A stretch of 64,000 nt of DNA. It comes from Acinetobacter sp. NCu2D-2. GTDB taxonomy: Bacteria > Pseudomonadota > Gammaproteobacteria > Pseudomonadales > Moraxellaceae. Position numbers and translations under genes: made by a program. The notes under the pieces were generated by a model. That model had not been told where the DNA came from, did not search any database, and worked only from the letters and a program-made list of their open reading frames with translations. Positions 51,956 through 64,000 of the stretch are shown piece by piece (positions within the stretch are counted from its first letter, which is position 1; each line of letters opens with the position of its first letter). The stretch is taken from the NCBI RefSeq assembly GCF_001647675.1, contig NZ_CP015594.1, forward strand, positions 1,984,001 to 2,048,000. Direction: 5' to 3'.

Positions 51956-53021
51956 GATTCAAATCCCAAGTGCAACACATTTGTAGTTAGTTGAAAAAGT
52001 TAGGTGTATTCATAGAATCATTAGACTTTTTCAACTCGCAATTGGAAAGCACACAATGAAGAAATACACCCAACTTTCTCAAGATGAAAGATACGAAATT
52101 TATGCTACTTTGAAAAGTAAAAGTTCAATCGCTACCCTTGCTCGGGAGTTAGGACGTTCACGATCAACCATCTACCGTGAAATAAAAAGAAATACTGGGC
52201 AACGTGGATATAGAGCTCAACAGGCAGCTAAATTTGCAAGTCAAAGACGGTACCGTCCTTCATCATCAATGACAGCATTTGCCTTCGCTTATATTGATTA
52301 TTTGATTGGTTTGGACTGGTCACCAGAACAAATTTCAGGTGCTTTAACACAACGCGGTTGGCTGGATGTACCTTCACATGAGTGGATTTACCAGTACATT
52401 TATCAAGATAAATCACAAGGAGGTAAACTCCATCTACACTTAAGGCATCAGAAGAAATATCGAAAACGCGGTTACAAAAACACGGATCGTAGGGGGCAAA
52501 TCATTGATAAAACAAGTATTCACTGCAGAGACCAGGTCATTGATCAACGACAACGTTTAGGAGATTTCGAAGGTGACACGGTGATTGGTAAACATCATAA
52601 AGGTGCTTTATTGACACTCGTTGATCGAAAGAGCCTGTATGTACATATTGTTCATTTAGGGCCAACGAGAGCATCCTCTCAAACGATTACTTGTGCATTA
52701 GATCGTTTACAAATGAGCCATGCTTATAGTGTGACATTTGATAATGGCAAAGAATTTTCCGAACACAAAAGAATTACTGATGCCGGCATAGATACGTATT
52801 TTGCTGATCCTTACAAGTCTATTCAACGAGCAAGGAATGAAAATACGAATGGTTTAATCCGGCAATATCTGCCAAAATCATCATCGTTTGATGACGTGTC
52901 AAACGAACAAATAGAGCAGATAGAATTTGCACTCAACCATCGTCCTAGAAAAACACTAGGTTGGTATACACCGAGTGAAGTTATGGCTGGTTTTTATACT
53001 GTTGCACTTGCCGTTTGAATC
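51956..53021 (+). mobile_element. IS30-family insertion sequence (about 1066 bp)
   Basis: Imperfect inverted repeats of 21 bases bound it: GATTCAAATCCCAAGTGCAAC at 51956-51976 (written as GATTCAAA, four variable bases, AAGTGCAAC) and the matching complement at 53001-53021. The transposase stop codon lies inside the right repeat, as often in IS30. No clear 2-3 bp target duplication was seen, so exact ends may be off by one or two bases. Confidence 0.85.
52056..53018 (+). CDS. IS30-family transposase
   Basis: The DDE transposase of the surrounding element. Seen: 320 residues with an N-terminal helix-turn-helix (LSQDERYEIYATLKS, then LARELGRSRSTIYREIKRN), which binds the terminal repeats, GLDWSPEQISGAL, the first Asp in LGDFEGDTVIG, the second in VTFDNGKEFSEH, and Glu in ARNENTNGLIRQYLPK, followed by LNHRPRKTLGWYTP. 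These are all hallmark IS30 motifs. The gene is intact. Confidence 0.95.
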   Translation: MKKYTQLSQDERYEIYATLKSKSSIATLARELGRSRSTIYREIKRNTGQRGYRAQQAAKFASQRRYRPSSSMTAFAFAYIDYLIGLDWSPEQISGALTQRGWLDVPSHEWIYQYIYQDKSQGGKLHLHLRHQKKYRKRGYKNTDRRGQIIDKTSIHCRDQVIDQRQRLGDFEGDTVIGKHHKGALLTLVDRKSLYVHIVHLGPTRASSQTITCALDRLQMSHAYSVTFDNGKEFSEHKRITDAGIDTYFADPYKSIQRARNENTNGLIRQYLPKSSSFDDVSNEQIEQIEFALNHRPRKTLGWYTPSEVMAGFYTVALAV

Positions 53022-53048
53022 CGCCATAAATAACTTTTCTTCTTGCAT

Positions 53049-53087
53049 AAAAAAATCCCCCCTGCTATTGAGCTAGGGGGGATTTTG
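53049..53087 (-). terminator. rrn operon terminator
   Basis: On the minus strand AATCCCCCCT pairs with AGGGGGGATT around an 11-base loop, followed by a run of T residues, just after the 5S gene. Confidence 0.9.
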
Positions 53088-53096
53088 GAATAATGA

Positions 53097-53210
53097 GCTG
53101 GCGATGACTTACTCTCACATGGCAAATGCCACACTACCATCAGCGCTAAGAGGTTTCACTTCTGAGTTCGGGAAGGGATCAGGTGGTTCACTCTTGCTAT
53201 TGTCGCCAGC
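53097..53210 (-). rRNA. rrf: 5S ribosomal RNA
   Basis: The minus strand reads GCTGGCGACAATAGCAAGAG at the 5' end and ends with GTCATCGCCAGC; the ends pair as helix I. The conserved loop CCGAACTCAGAAGTGAAAC is present. About 114 bases, the last gene of the operon before the terminator. Confidence 0.95.
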
Positions 53211-53442
53211 ACAACTGTTTATGCTTACTCACTTAGGTCTTATTTAGATGCCTAGCTTTCGTCAAATAGAATTCATTAACAGGGATACTTGAGTTGTGAG
53301 TGTAACATAAAGCGTAGCTTTATGCCTTGCACTCAGGCAAACGCTTTCGCGTTTGCTTATTCTTCGTTCATCTTTAGCGTTAACTAAATCAAGTTATTGT
53401 GATGATGATTTGATCAACAACACCAACTGTTTGGGTGTTGTA
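53211..53442 (-). other. 23S-5S spacer
   Basis: The 232-base spacer contains a processing arm near the 23S side (53424-53450) and otherwise no gene. The segment includes CATAAAGCGTAGCTTTATG (53309-53327), a small perfect hairpin of unknown role. Confidence 0.6.

Positions 53443-53450
<8 letters not shown>
53424..53450 (-). other. 3' arm of the 23S RNase III processing stem
   Basis: This segment is complementary to 56330-56354: ACTGTTTGGG plus GTTGTATAGTCAAG here against CTTGACTATACAAC and CCCAAACAGT there. The two arms close a stem that brackets the 23S RNA. Confidence 0.65.
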
Positions 53451-56335
<2,885 letters not shown>

Positions 56336-56749
56336 ATACAACCCCAAACAGTCGATCGATCCTACAAGTAGATCAACCAACAAGTCTTACGACTCACAGT
56401 TCGTTGTTCGTGTACTTAAACACTGTACAGCTTCAATCAAATTCACATACCAAAACGCTTGATTCAGTTTAATCGCTAGTACTCATTAATCTTTAAACAA
56501 TTGCTTGTTTAAGTCTTAACGAGTATGAACAAATTATTTCAACTCAAATATATTCTGTTAATGATTTAATGCATCTTCGTCAGATTGCATTACTGTGATA
56601 AATCACAGAGATTATCAAGTGGTGCGTATCATAACGCTTCTACTTGTTAATCTCTAGGATCTAATCACTTGATCGCTTAGGAACTAAACATTCATCTTAC
56701 TGAATGGTTATTCTTAACTCATTCTACTCAAATCTGATGATTTAAGTGA
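56336..56749 (-). other. tRNA-Ala to 23S spacer
   Basis: A 414-base AT-rich spacer. It carries the 5' arm of the 23S processing stem at its 23S end. No gene or further tRNA is visible. Inverted runs such as GTGATAAATCACAG (about 56595) form small hairpins. Confidence 0.6.
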
Positions 56750-56825
56750 TGGTGGAGACTAGGAGAGTCGAACTCCTGACCTCCTGCGTGCAAAGCAGGC
56801 GCTCTACCAACTAAGCTAAGTCCCC
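56750..56825 (-). tRNA. tRNA-Ala (TGC anticodon)
   Basis: A 76-base cloverleaf with encoded CCA. It starts GGGGACTTAGC and ends GTCTCCACCA. The anticodon loop CTTTGCACG gives TGC. The acceptor carries the G3-U70 pair that identifies alanine tRNAs. It lies in the 16S-23S spacer. Confidence 0.96.
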
Positions 56826-56868
56826 AGCTTATCAATAAGTCAATGTACTGATTACTGTCTATTGCAGA

Positions 56869-56945
<77 letters not shown>

Positions 56946-56959
56946 TCAGATACATCGTC

Positions 56960-56988
56960 ATGAAGAACAACTTGTTGTGGATTCTTAC
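56960..56988 (-). other. 3' arm of the 16S RNase III processing stem
   Basis: ATGAAGAACAACTTGT here (plus strand) is the exact complement of the segment at 58680-58695, and similarity continues through GTGGATTCTTAC with one mismatch. The arms flank the 16S gene and form the RNase III stem. Confidence 0.75.
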
Positions 56989-57006
56989 CAATCGTCAATC
57001 TTTCGT

Positions 57007-58544
<1,538 letters not shown>

Positions 58545-58667
58545 AAAATCAGTAGCACCTTAAAGGGTGCCAATCTTGGCTCATCAATTTTCTGACAAAT
58601 ATTTCTCAAATAAACTTCGAGTAATTTCTACCATCAATCAATGAAAATAATTTCGATCAATCAACCA

Positions 58668-58695
58668 GTAAAAATCCACACAAGTTGTTCTTCAT
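58668..58695 (-). other. 5' arm of the 16S RNase III processing stem
   Basis: ACAAGTTGTTCTTCAT at 58680-58695 (plus strand) complements 56960-56975. This is the leader-side arm of the stem enclosing 16S rRNA. Confidence 0.75.
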
Positions 58696-58746
58696 AATCT
58701 CTTAATGATCTTCTTGTTGGTTCGTCACCAGCAAGCTAGGTCGGCT

Positions 58747-58774
58747 ATATTACGCTTTCTTTTCAGAAAGTCAA
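58747..58774 (-). promoter_or_regulatory. rrn promoter P2 (predicted)
   Basis: On the minus strand TTGACT (58769-58774) and TAATAT (58747-58752) are 16 bases apart, with a GC-rich start region (AGCCGACC) typical of stringently controlled promoters. Confidence 0.75.
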
Positions 58775-58886
58775 CTGGTAATGAAAACTATTTTTAAACT
58801 TTCTTTCTAAAACCCAACTTAACCACTTTATGCTAAGTTACTGTTTTATCAGAAGTTTTAATCTTCATCACCGCCGATGGATGTGC

Positions 58887-58914
58887 ATTCTACAGCATTT
58901 CAGAGCACACGCAA
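58887..58914 (-). promoter_or_regulatory. rrn promoter P1 (predicted)
   Basis: On the minus strand TTGCGT (58909-58914) and TAGAAT (58887-58892) are 16 bases apart. An AT-rich stretch upstream (58915-58970) could act as an UP element. It would form the upstream member of a tandem pair with P2. Confidence 0.6.
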
Positions 58915-59087
58915 CACCTTTTTCAAACATTTTATTACAACTGTATTATTTTTATTCTTTTTTGAGCTTTTTAATTAAAAATCACACAATTTTCACCTAA
59001 AATGGTTAATTTATGCAGATTATGTTTATAATTTTTCAAAAAATTCGTGGCATTAAGAAGTACTTTTAATAAGCATTGGGATGAATC

Positions 59088-59975
59088 ATGCGCTTAACCT
59101 CTTATCTATATATAAGTTTATTTTCTGTTTTATCCCTATCTTCCGCTTGGGCTGCAGATGAATCTCAATCTAATTTAAGTAAGTCTGCAAAAATCAAAGA
59201 ACGCGTGTCTACAAATATTCAGCATTTAAAAGAACAAATAAATGTTGATGCAAATGCAGCCCAATCTGATGAAGTAAAAGATCCGTTCCAAGCCATTAAT
59301 AGAAAAATTTACGGATTTAATGATGTCTTAGACCAAAATATTGCCCGCCCTCTTGCGGTTCAATATGTTGCTAAATTTCCATCGGATGTTCGTGATTCGG
59401 CACGCTTGTTTAGAAAGAACTTAGGTGAGCCATGGAATGCTTTAAACCAATTAATGCAAGGTCGTCTAGTACGCTCAGCTCAAACTCTTGGTCGTTTTTC
59501 AATTAATACCATTACGACATTAGGTCTTGCTGATGTTGCCACACATTTCGGCCTGCCTTCTGAAGAAGAAGACTTTGGTACAACACTCGGCTACTTTGGT
59601 GTACCTTCTGGTCCTTACGTTATGCTACCTGTGTTAGGTCCTAGTTCATTCCGAGATACTGTAGGACGTGTCGTTGATAGCCAAGCTCGACCACAAAAAT
59701 ATATTCTTGAAGACCATGACGAAATTTATTATCCAGAACAAATCTGGCGTGGAATTGATGCCCGCTCTCAAGTTTTAGATATAGATCAAGTTTTACAAGG
59801 CGATAAGTACGCTCAATTGCGTGATATTTATTTACAACGCCAAAGCTTTACTATCGCGCAGAAAAAAGGTCTAGAAGAAGAAAGCTTATTTAGGAATGAT
59901 GATTTTGATACTGAAGACTTTGAAGAAGACTCATCTGAATCTATAGTAGAGTCTTCTGACGAAGCAGAATCTTGA
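59088..59975 (+). CDS. mlaA: phospholipid-binding MlaA family protein, apparently without a lipobox
   Basis: MlaA sits in the outer membrane and removes surface phospholipids, passing them to the MlaC-MlaFEDB system. Seen: a signal peptide (MRLTSYLYISLFSVLSLSSAWA), then the MlaA domain with DPFQAINRKIYGFNDVLDQN (residues about 66-85), FRKNLGEPWNALNQLMQG, TTLGYFGVPSGPYVMLPVLGPSS (in part) and RGIDARSQVLD. The tail from about 260 is very acidic (DTEDFEEDSSES). Unlike standard MlaA lipoproteins, no Cys follows the signal; cleavage after AWA by signal peptidase I is more likely. The other mla genes are not nearby, as usual for mlaA. Confidence 0.88.
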   Translation: MRLTSYLYISLFSVLSLSSAWAADESQSNLSKSAKIKERVSTNIQHLKEQINVDANAAQSDEVKDPFQAINRKIYGFNDVLDQNIARPLAVQYVAKFPSDVRDSARLFRKNLGEPWNALNQLMQGRLVRSAQTLGRFSINTITTLGLADVATHFGLPSEEEDFGTTLGYFGVPSGPYVMLPVLGPSSFRDTVGRVVDSQARPQKYILEDHDEIYYPEQIWRGIDARSQVLDIDQVLQGDKYAQLRDIYLQRQSFTIAQKKGLEEESLFRNDDFDTEDFEEDSSESIVESSDEAES

Positions 59976-60075
59976 TTTCATTTCATGGATCATTGCGAGT
60001 AAAATGTTTTCTCTCGCAATGATTTGCTTGATATAGTACATCTTATAAACAATCTAAGGATCGAAACACACTTAT

Positions 60076-61044
60076 ATGTATTTCATTCAACCCACTCGTG
60101 ATATTTCATACTTAGAGCAAGTCATTGATGCTTTACCTGAAGTACAGATGATTTTCCTCGAAGATCGAGAGTTGTATGATCCTACGATTATTACTATTGC
60201 GGATGTCCACGACTATTTAAAATATAAATGGTCTCTACCTACAATTGTTCTGGCTTTAGAAAATGAAGGGAATGAACTGGCTCAAGCATGGGAACAAGGT
60301 GCTTTAGCGGGTTGGATTTGGAATAAACTTCCAGCCAATCCCGTCAATGCACTTAAAAAAATTGATGCCCAATATAAACGTAATCAAGATAGTCGTGACC
60401 TCCCTTCCGCTGCTGACCTGCAAAAACGTTTACTTCCAAATCCGATTGATTTAACCAATTATAAAGTTGAAACCTTATTCCAACCTTCTGCTTATTTATC
60501 TGGAGATTGGTATGACTACTGGAAAATTAGCGATAAAGAAGTGATGTTTTACTTGGCAGATGTCTCAGGACATGGTGTGACCAGTTCATTATTAACTTCT
60601 TGGATGGCTGCTTTTCATGGTCGTTCAAAAACGCCACGTGAATTAATTAAAAAATTAAATGGCATGTTGGTACAGGAAAATATTGAAAAGCACATCACCA
60701 TGATTGCTGGCATTTTGAATCTTGAAACCCACACAATTAAGTGGTCAAGTGCTGGGCATTATCCACCACCGATTATCTTTGAACCTAATGAAGCACCCAA
60801 AATTCTATCGACTAGTAGCTTCCCTTTAGGCTTAACCGAAGAACTTGAGGTTCAAGAACAAGAATGTATTTTGACCAAAAATGCACGTTTTATTATCTGC
60901 TCTGATGGTGCGCTTGAGCTATATGATGGCGGTCTTAGCGAACAGTTCGCTCAACTGGTAAATCATCTTCAAAATCAATCATTTCAAGCACCTGAACATG
61001 TTGCAGATGACATCGCCATCTTAAGTTTAAGAAGAATAATTTAA
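60076..61044 (+). CDS. gigA: RsbU/SpoIIE-type PP2C phosphatase, GigA-like stress regulator
   Basis: In A. baumannii, GigA and GigB are described as stress and resistance regulators, with GigA a PP2C-type phosphatase acting on the anti-anti-sigma protein GigB. Seen: an N-terminal receiver-like domain (about 1-105) without a clear full set of phospho-acceptor acids, then a SpoIIE domain starting LQKRLLPNPIDL near 115 with the metal-binding GDWYDYWKISD, LADVSGHGVTSSLL and ADDIAILSL (final Asp residues). Length 322. Its partner gigB follows 112 bases later. The name rests on domain order and context, not on an alignment. Confidence 0.8.
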   Translation: MYFIQPTRDISYLEQVIDALPEVQMIFLEDRELYDPTIITIADVHDYLKYKWSLPTIVLALENEGNELAQAWEQGALAGWIWNKLPANPVNALKKIDAQYKRNQDSRDLPSAADLQKRLLPNPIDLTNYKVETLFQPSAYLSGDWYDYWKISDKEVMFYLADVSGHGVTSSLLTSWMAAFHGRSKTPRELIKKLNGMLVQENIEKHITMIAGILNLETHTIKWSSAGHYPPPIIFEPNEAPKILSTSSFPLGLTEELEVQEQECILTKNARFIICSDGALELYDGGLSEQFAQLVNHLQNQSFQAPEHVADDIAILSLRRII

Positions 61045-61156
61045 TAATATAATCATTGTCTTAATAAAGACTTAATTTGACTACAACTTTCAGCTACTTG
61101 AGTATAAATGTGCCCTATGGGATAATTTAATATCCTTCTCTGCAAATGGCATTTAT

Positions 61157-61675
61157 ATGTCAACAGGTCATGTTGAATATGCAAGTTTGAATGGAACGCA
61201 TATTTTTAAGCTTATTGGCGAAGTGCGTGCCCAATCTTGTATTAGTCTAGACAAACTTTTAAACAAAATTGAACAGCAAGACGGTGTTGTCGGTGCGATT
61301 GTCGATCTTACCGAAACCAGTTTTATTGATAGTACTGTGCTTGGCATTCTTGCCAAACTTGGTTTAAAGCTAAAACAGGCACATCAAATTCAAGCAGTCA
61401 TGCTGTCTACAAACTCCGATATCACAACTTTGGCAAATAGCATGGGCTTAGGTCAGGTTTTCGTGATTTTGGATTATTGTGGTGATCCAAATGTATGTAC
61501 TCGTGCGTTAATCGATGAGCATATTACTCACCGTAATATGCTGAGCACTGTTTTAGATGCTCACAAAACACTAATGAAGCTTAATGAAAGCAATCAAAAT
61601 ATGTTTGAGCCATTAGTGAAACAACTTCAAAAAGAGCAAGAAAACTTAGATAACTTGTCTCAACAAAACGTATGA
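61157..61675 (+). CDS. gigB: STAS-domain anti-sigma factor antagonist, GigB-like
   Basis: Anti-anti-sigma proteins are switched by phosphorylation of a Ser/Thr in the STAS domain. Seen: a STAS domain over about residues 8-110 with the phospho-site loop TETSFIDSTVLGILAKLG (Ser59 or Thr60 as candidate site), then a helical C-terminal extension of about 60 residues (LSTVLDAHKTLMKLNE, VKQLQKEQENL) not found in minimal SpoIIAA-type proteins. Length 172. It follows gigA and overlaps the next gene by ATGA at 61672-61675, so the three genes are probably one operon. No anti-sigma kinase gene is adjacent. Confidence 0.8.
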   Translation: MSTGHVEYASLNGTHIFKLIGEVRAQSCISLDKLLNKIEQQDGVVGAIVDLTETSFIDSTVLGILAKLGLKLKQAHQIQAVMLSTNSDITTLANSMGLGQVFVILDYCGDPNVCTRALIDEHITHRNMLSTVLDAHKTLMKLNESNQNMFEPLVKQLQKEQENLDNLSQQNV

Positions 61676-61698
61676 CGCTTAATTTCGAGAGCGACATC

Positions 61699-62523
61699 AT
61701 GACTTTACTTTCCGTTGCACAAATGAATTCACAAAACGATATTGATGCCAATTTCGTTGTGATTGAATCCTTGATGCAGCAAAGTAAAGCTGATGGTGCA
61801 GAGCTAATTGTTTTTCCCGAAAACTTTGTTTGTTTTGCCGCAGGCAAGCAACGTGAAACTGCAGCTCGGTTTGAAGAAATTCAACAACGTCTCGAAAGAC
61901 TTGCACAGCAATACCAACTTTGGATCGTTGCAGGCACTCTCCCATGCCCGTTTCGTCCAGATGGTTCTATCATTGAAGATGGTCGAGTGCGTACTGTCAG
62001 TTTATGTATCAGTCCCGAAAAAACTGAAGCGCGTTATGACAAAATTCACTTGTTCGATGTGCAAGTCGGCGATGCGGTGGGCGGTTATCAAGAATCAGCT
62101 TTTTTTGAGCCGGGTAATGAATTAGTGGTTGCCAAAACACCTTTTGGTAATATTGGCATGATGGTCTGCTATGACCTACGCTTTCCTGAGTTAGCTTTAA
62201 AATTACGTGCCCAAGGTGCCAATATTTTAACTACGCCTGCTGCATTTACTTACACCACCGGACAGATGCACTGGCAATTATTGCTTCAAGCTCGTGCTAT
62301 GGATAGTCAATGTCAGGTTTTAGGTGCAGCACAACAAGGTTGGCATGGTGAAAAGCGTCAAACTTGGGGACATGCTTCTGCCGCAAACAGTCGCGGACAA
62401 CTTTTAGATATGATTCATACTGAAGGTGCACAATTAATTACTGTCCCTTTTGATTTAGATGAACAAAAGCAGGTACGTGAATCGATGCCTTTGATTCAAC
62501 ATCGCACTTTAATTGAACTTTAA
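61699..62523 (+). CDS. carbon-nitrogen hydrolase (nitrilase superfamily, Nit1-like)
   Basis: Members of this branch include deaminated-glutathione amidases that hydrolyse amides. Seen: the catalytic triad Glu41 in VFPENFV, Lys115 in YDKIHLFDV and Cys157 in MMVCYDLRFPEL, with the family length of 274 residues. The sequence resembles the Nit1/YbeM/RamA-like branch rather than true nitrilases. I prefer ATG 61699, with GAGAG upstream; an ATG at 61672 overlapping the gigB stop (ATGA) would add nine residues. Either way translation seems coupled to gigB. The natural substrate is inferred only. Confidence 0.87.
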   Translation: MTLLSVAQMNSQNDIDANFVVIESLMQQSKADGAELIVFPENFVCFAAGKQRETAARFEEIQQRLERLAQQYQLWIVAGTLPCPFRPDGSIIEDGRVRTVSLCISPEKTEARYDKIHLFDVQVGDAVGGYQESAFFEPGNELVVAKTPFGNIGMMVCYDLRFPELALKLRAQGANILTTPAAFTYTTGQMHWQLLLQARAMDSQCQVLGAAQQGWHGEKRQTWGHASAANSRGQLLDMIHTEGAQLITVPFDLDEQKQVRESMPLIQHRTLIEL

Positions 62524-62653
62524 TTCTATCAACCTTTCTCATCCAACTTTCTGCATTTGTTGTTCTTGTACAGCATAATTTTACAAAATTACTGCTTTAT
62601 CTTTGCCCTAAATCCCACAGGATAAAAACTCATCAAATATGAGGGATCTAATA

Positions 62654-63079
62654 ATGGCATTAGAAAAAGCAGTATATACGGCTCACGCCAAAGCCACTGG
62701 TGGCCGCGATGGTCGTGCAACATCTTCAGATGGCAGTTTTGATATTCAACTTGCTGTTCCTAAGGAAATGGGTGGTTCAGGTGGTGGAGCCAATCCTGAA
62801 CAGCTTTTTGCAGCCGGCTATTCGGCGTGTTTCTTAGGCGCAATGAAATTTGTTGCAAGTCGCGATAAAATTAGTCTGAGTAAAGATGCTTATATTGAAG
62901 GTGATGTAGGAATTGGTCCTATTCCAAATGGTTTTGGTATCGAAGTGACTCTGAATATTCATTTAGAAGGCATGGACGCTGCTGAAGCACAAAAGCTTGT
63001 AGATGCTGCACATATTGTATGTCCATATTCTAATGCGACACGTGGCAATATTGATGTCACCTTGAACGTTATTACCTAA
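62654..63079 (+). CDS. ohr: organic hydroperoxide resistance protein, Ohr family
   Basis: Ohr reduces organic hydroperoxides with a reactive Cys and a lipoyl-dithiol reductant. Seen: Ohr-type residues KATGGRDGRATSSDG near the N-terminus, the first Cys59 in GYSACFLGAM, the second Cys123 in HIVCPYSNATRGN, and the catalytic Arg18/21 and Glu50 regions. Length 141 is typical. I start at ATG 62654, after GAGGG; a start at 62639 is unlikely. An OhrR repressor gene is not adjacent, and I could not find a clear OhrR operator in the 130-base upstream region. Confidence 0.93.
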   Translation: MALEKAVYTAHAKATGGRDGRATSSDGSFDIQLAVPKEMGGSGGGANPEQLFAAGYSACFLGAMKFVASRDKISLSKDAYIEGDVGIGPIPNGFGIEVTLNIHLEGMDAAEAQKLVDAAHIVCPYSNATRGNIDVTLNVIT

Positions 63080-63082
63080 AAT

Positions 63083-63106
63083 AAAAAGCCCACATAGGTG
63101 GGCTTT
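63083..63106. terminator. terminator between ohr and convergent gspE
   Basis: GCCCAC pairs with GTGGGC around ATAG, with A residues on the left and CTTTCG on the right; a strong stem but a weak T run for the plus strand, stronger for the minus strand. Confidence 0.7.
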
Positions 63107-63111
63107 CGTAT

Positions 63112-64000
63112 TTATTCACCTGCTTCATTGGTTACACGCAGGACTTCTTCAACGGTCGTTTTACCTGTTAAGACTTTACGCAATCCATCATCACGAATAG
63201 AGCCGGAAAGTTGACGAGCATAATTTTCAATTTCATATTCAGCGGCATTACCATGAATCAGACGGCGCATATGATCATCGACAGGCACAATCTCATAAAT
63301 TGCAGTTCGTCCTGTAAAACCTGTATGGCTGCAACGCTCACAGCCTTTAGGCTTAGGCAATTCTAACTGAGAACCTGAATGCAAATGGGCAAATAATCCT
63401 TGCTCAAACTCATCAGCTTGATGCCAAGTGGCACAATGTGAACACAAGGTTCGCACCAAACGCTGCGCAATCACCCCAATGAGTGAGCTGGACAATAAAA
63501 ATGGCTCGATGCCCATATCTTTTAAACGGGTCACTGCACCAATGGCAGTATTGGTATGTAATGTAGATAACACCAAATGACCTGTAAGAGAGGCTTGTAC
63601 GGCAATTTCTGCAGTTTCCAAATCTCGGATCTCACCGACCATCACTACATCGGGATCCTGACGCAGCATCGCTTTTAAGGCACGGGCAAATGTCATATCC
63701 ACTTTAGTGTTGACCTGAGTTTGTCCAATTCCTTCCAGTTGATATTCAATTGGATCTTCGGCCGTCAAGATATTCTTAGAGCCATCATTTAAATCAGAAA
63801 GTGCAGCATATAAGGTTGTGGTTTTACCTGAACCTGTTGGCCCTGTGACCAAGATAATCCCATGTGGGCGATGCACCAATGTTTTTAAGCGATCATAATC
63901 ATTATTCATTAAACCCAAATGAGTCATATTGAGTCGACCCGCTTGCTTATCGAGAAGACGCATCACCACACGTTCGCCATAAGATGATGGCAAGGTCGAA
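63112..64000 (-). CDS. gspE: type II secretion ATPase GspE (5' part beyond window edge)
   Basis: GspE is the hexameric cytoplasmic ATPase that drives type II secretion. Seen: the frame stays open to the right edge (the TTG at 63993 is internal, within [12 protein letters not shown]). The visible C-terminal 296 codons contain Walker [11 protein letters not shown], the Asp-box [17 protein letters not shown], Walker [13 protein letters not shown], the His-box LSTLHTNTA, and a Zn-binding tetra-Cys (CSHC and CERC). The [11 protein letters not shown] segment favours GspE over PilB. Other gsp genes are not in the window. Confidence 0.88.
   Translation of the reverse strand, partial: STLPSSYGERVVMRLLDKQAGRLNMTHLGLMNNDYDRLKTLVHRPHGIILVTGPTGSGKTTTLYAALSDLNDGSKNILTAEDPIEYQLEGIGQTQVNTKVDMTFARALKAMLRQDPDVVMVGEIRDLETAEIAVQASLTGHLVLSTLHTNTAIGAVTRLKDMGIEPFLLSSSLIGVIAQRLVRTLCSHCATWHQADEFEQGLFAHLHSGSQLELPKPKGCERCSHTGFTGRTAIYEIVPVDDHMRRLIHGNAAEYEIENYARQLSGSIRDDGLRKVLTGKTTVEEVLRVTNEAGE

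Larger units (their letters stand above)
58545..59087. other. rrn leader and divergent promoter region up to mlaA
   Basis: This 543-base region holds the 16S leader with its processing arm, promoters P2 and P1 on the minus strand, and on the plus strand a TATAAT at 59027-59032 likely serving mlaA (no good -35 seen). I could not place a clear boxA. No gene is visible. Confidence 0.6.

Noticed and set aside
50672..53021. IS5 and IS30 as a composite transposon carrying a cargo gene
   Set aside because: The elements belong to different families with different ends, and the DNA between is only a gene tail; they cannot move it as a unit.
58600..58745. boxA antitermination site in the rrn leader
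   Set aside because: Candidate stretches did not match the consensus well enough to claim.
62524..62653. OhrR operator upstream of ohr
   Set aside because: No clear palindromic TACAATT-type element could be found.

Overview
The window is a 64 kb piece of an Acinetobacter chromosome. The support is the low-GC gammaproteobacterial coding style, an Acinetobacter-type OmpA with a Pro/Ala-Val linker, a gigA-gigB-like stress module, the gene orders sspA-sspB, pdxA-rsmA-apaH and rplM-rpsI, and one complete rRNA operon. The species cannot be named from sequence reading alone. Both window edges cut genes: acnD loses its 3' end at position 1 and gspE loses its 5' end at 64000.

Layout. 1-10100: methylcitrate-cycle acnD, ygfZ, small hypotheticals, a Sel1-repeat protein, an AEC transporter, an old-yellow-enzyme reductase, an OprB-type porin, mutM and a parvulin. 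10143-11531: an intact IS4-family element with an 11-bp target duplication, sitting inside a palindromic intergenic repeat. 11600-24400: mscL, typA, a xanthine permease, rsmC, a LysP-like permease, a degenerate C39-like protein, ompA, a lone pseudopilin, a thiolase, and cysI with its DUF934 partner. 24600-30500: a fatty-acid/acyl-CoA block (class III CoA transferase, AraC-type regulator, fadA- and fadB-like genes). 30600-46200: mixed housekeeping genes including an MHS transporter, a frameshifted metallophosphoesterase, a lipoprotein-type cardiolipin synthase, plsC, hflX, an LrgA/LrgB pair, two tandem DUF2147 genes, and apaH/rsmA/pdxA. 46400-50600: rplM-rpsI, an IS3-family element, then sspA-sspB and a tail-anchored protein. 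50670-53020: an IS5-family and an IS30-family element flanking a decapitated gene tail. 53050-58920: a full rrn operon on the minus strand (16S, tRNA-Ile, tRNA-Ala, 23S, 5S) with two tandem promoters, RNase III processing stems and a terminator. 59000-64000: mlaA, gigA, gigB, a nitrilase-family hydrolase, ohr and partial gspE.

How the genes work together. AcnD (propionate), the two thiolases, FadB and the CoA transferase handle acyl-CoA metabolism. CysI and DUF934 reduce sulfite. GigA and GigB look like a partner-switching phosphatase and anti-anti-sigma pair, translationally coupled to a nitrilase-family gene. OmpA, MlaA, OprB, the cardiolipin synthase and PlsC build or maintain the envelope. 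SspA and SspB link the stringent response to ClpXP proteolysis.

Most of the window is ordinary core chromosome. I found no CRISPR array, prophage, defence island or biosynthetic cluster, and I cannot point to a convincing new system. The observations most worth a second look are the one-base frameshift in a G tract of the metallophosphoesterase, the IS-generated scars around 47.3-53 kb, the C39-like protein with Ser in place of the catalytic Cys, the rplM leader with two mutually exclusive hairpins, and two uncharacterised tail-anchored proteins.
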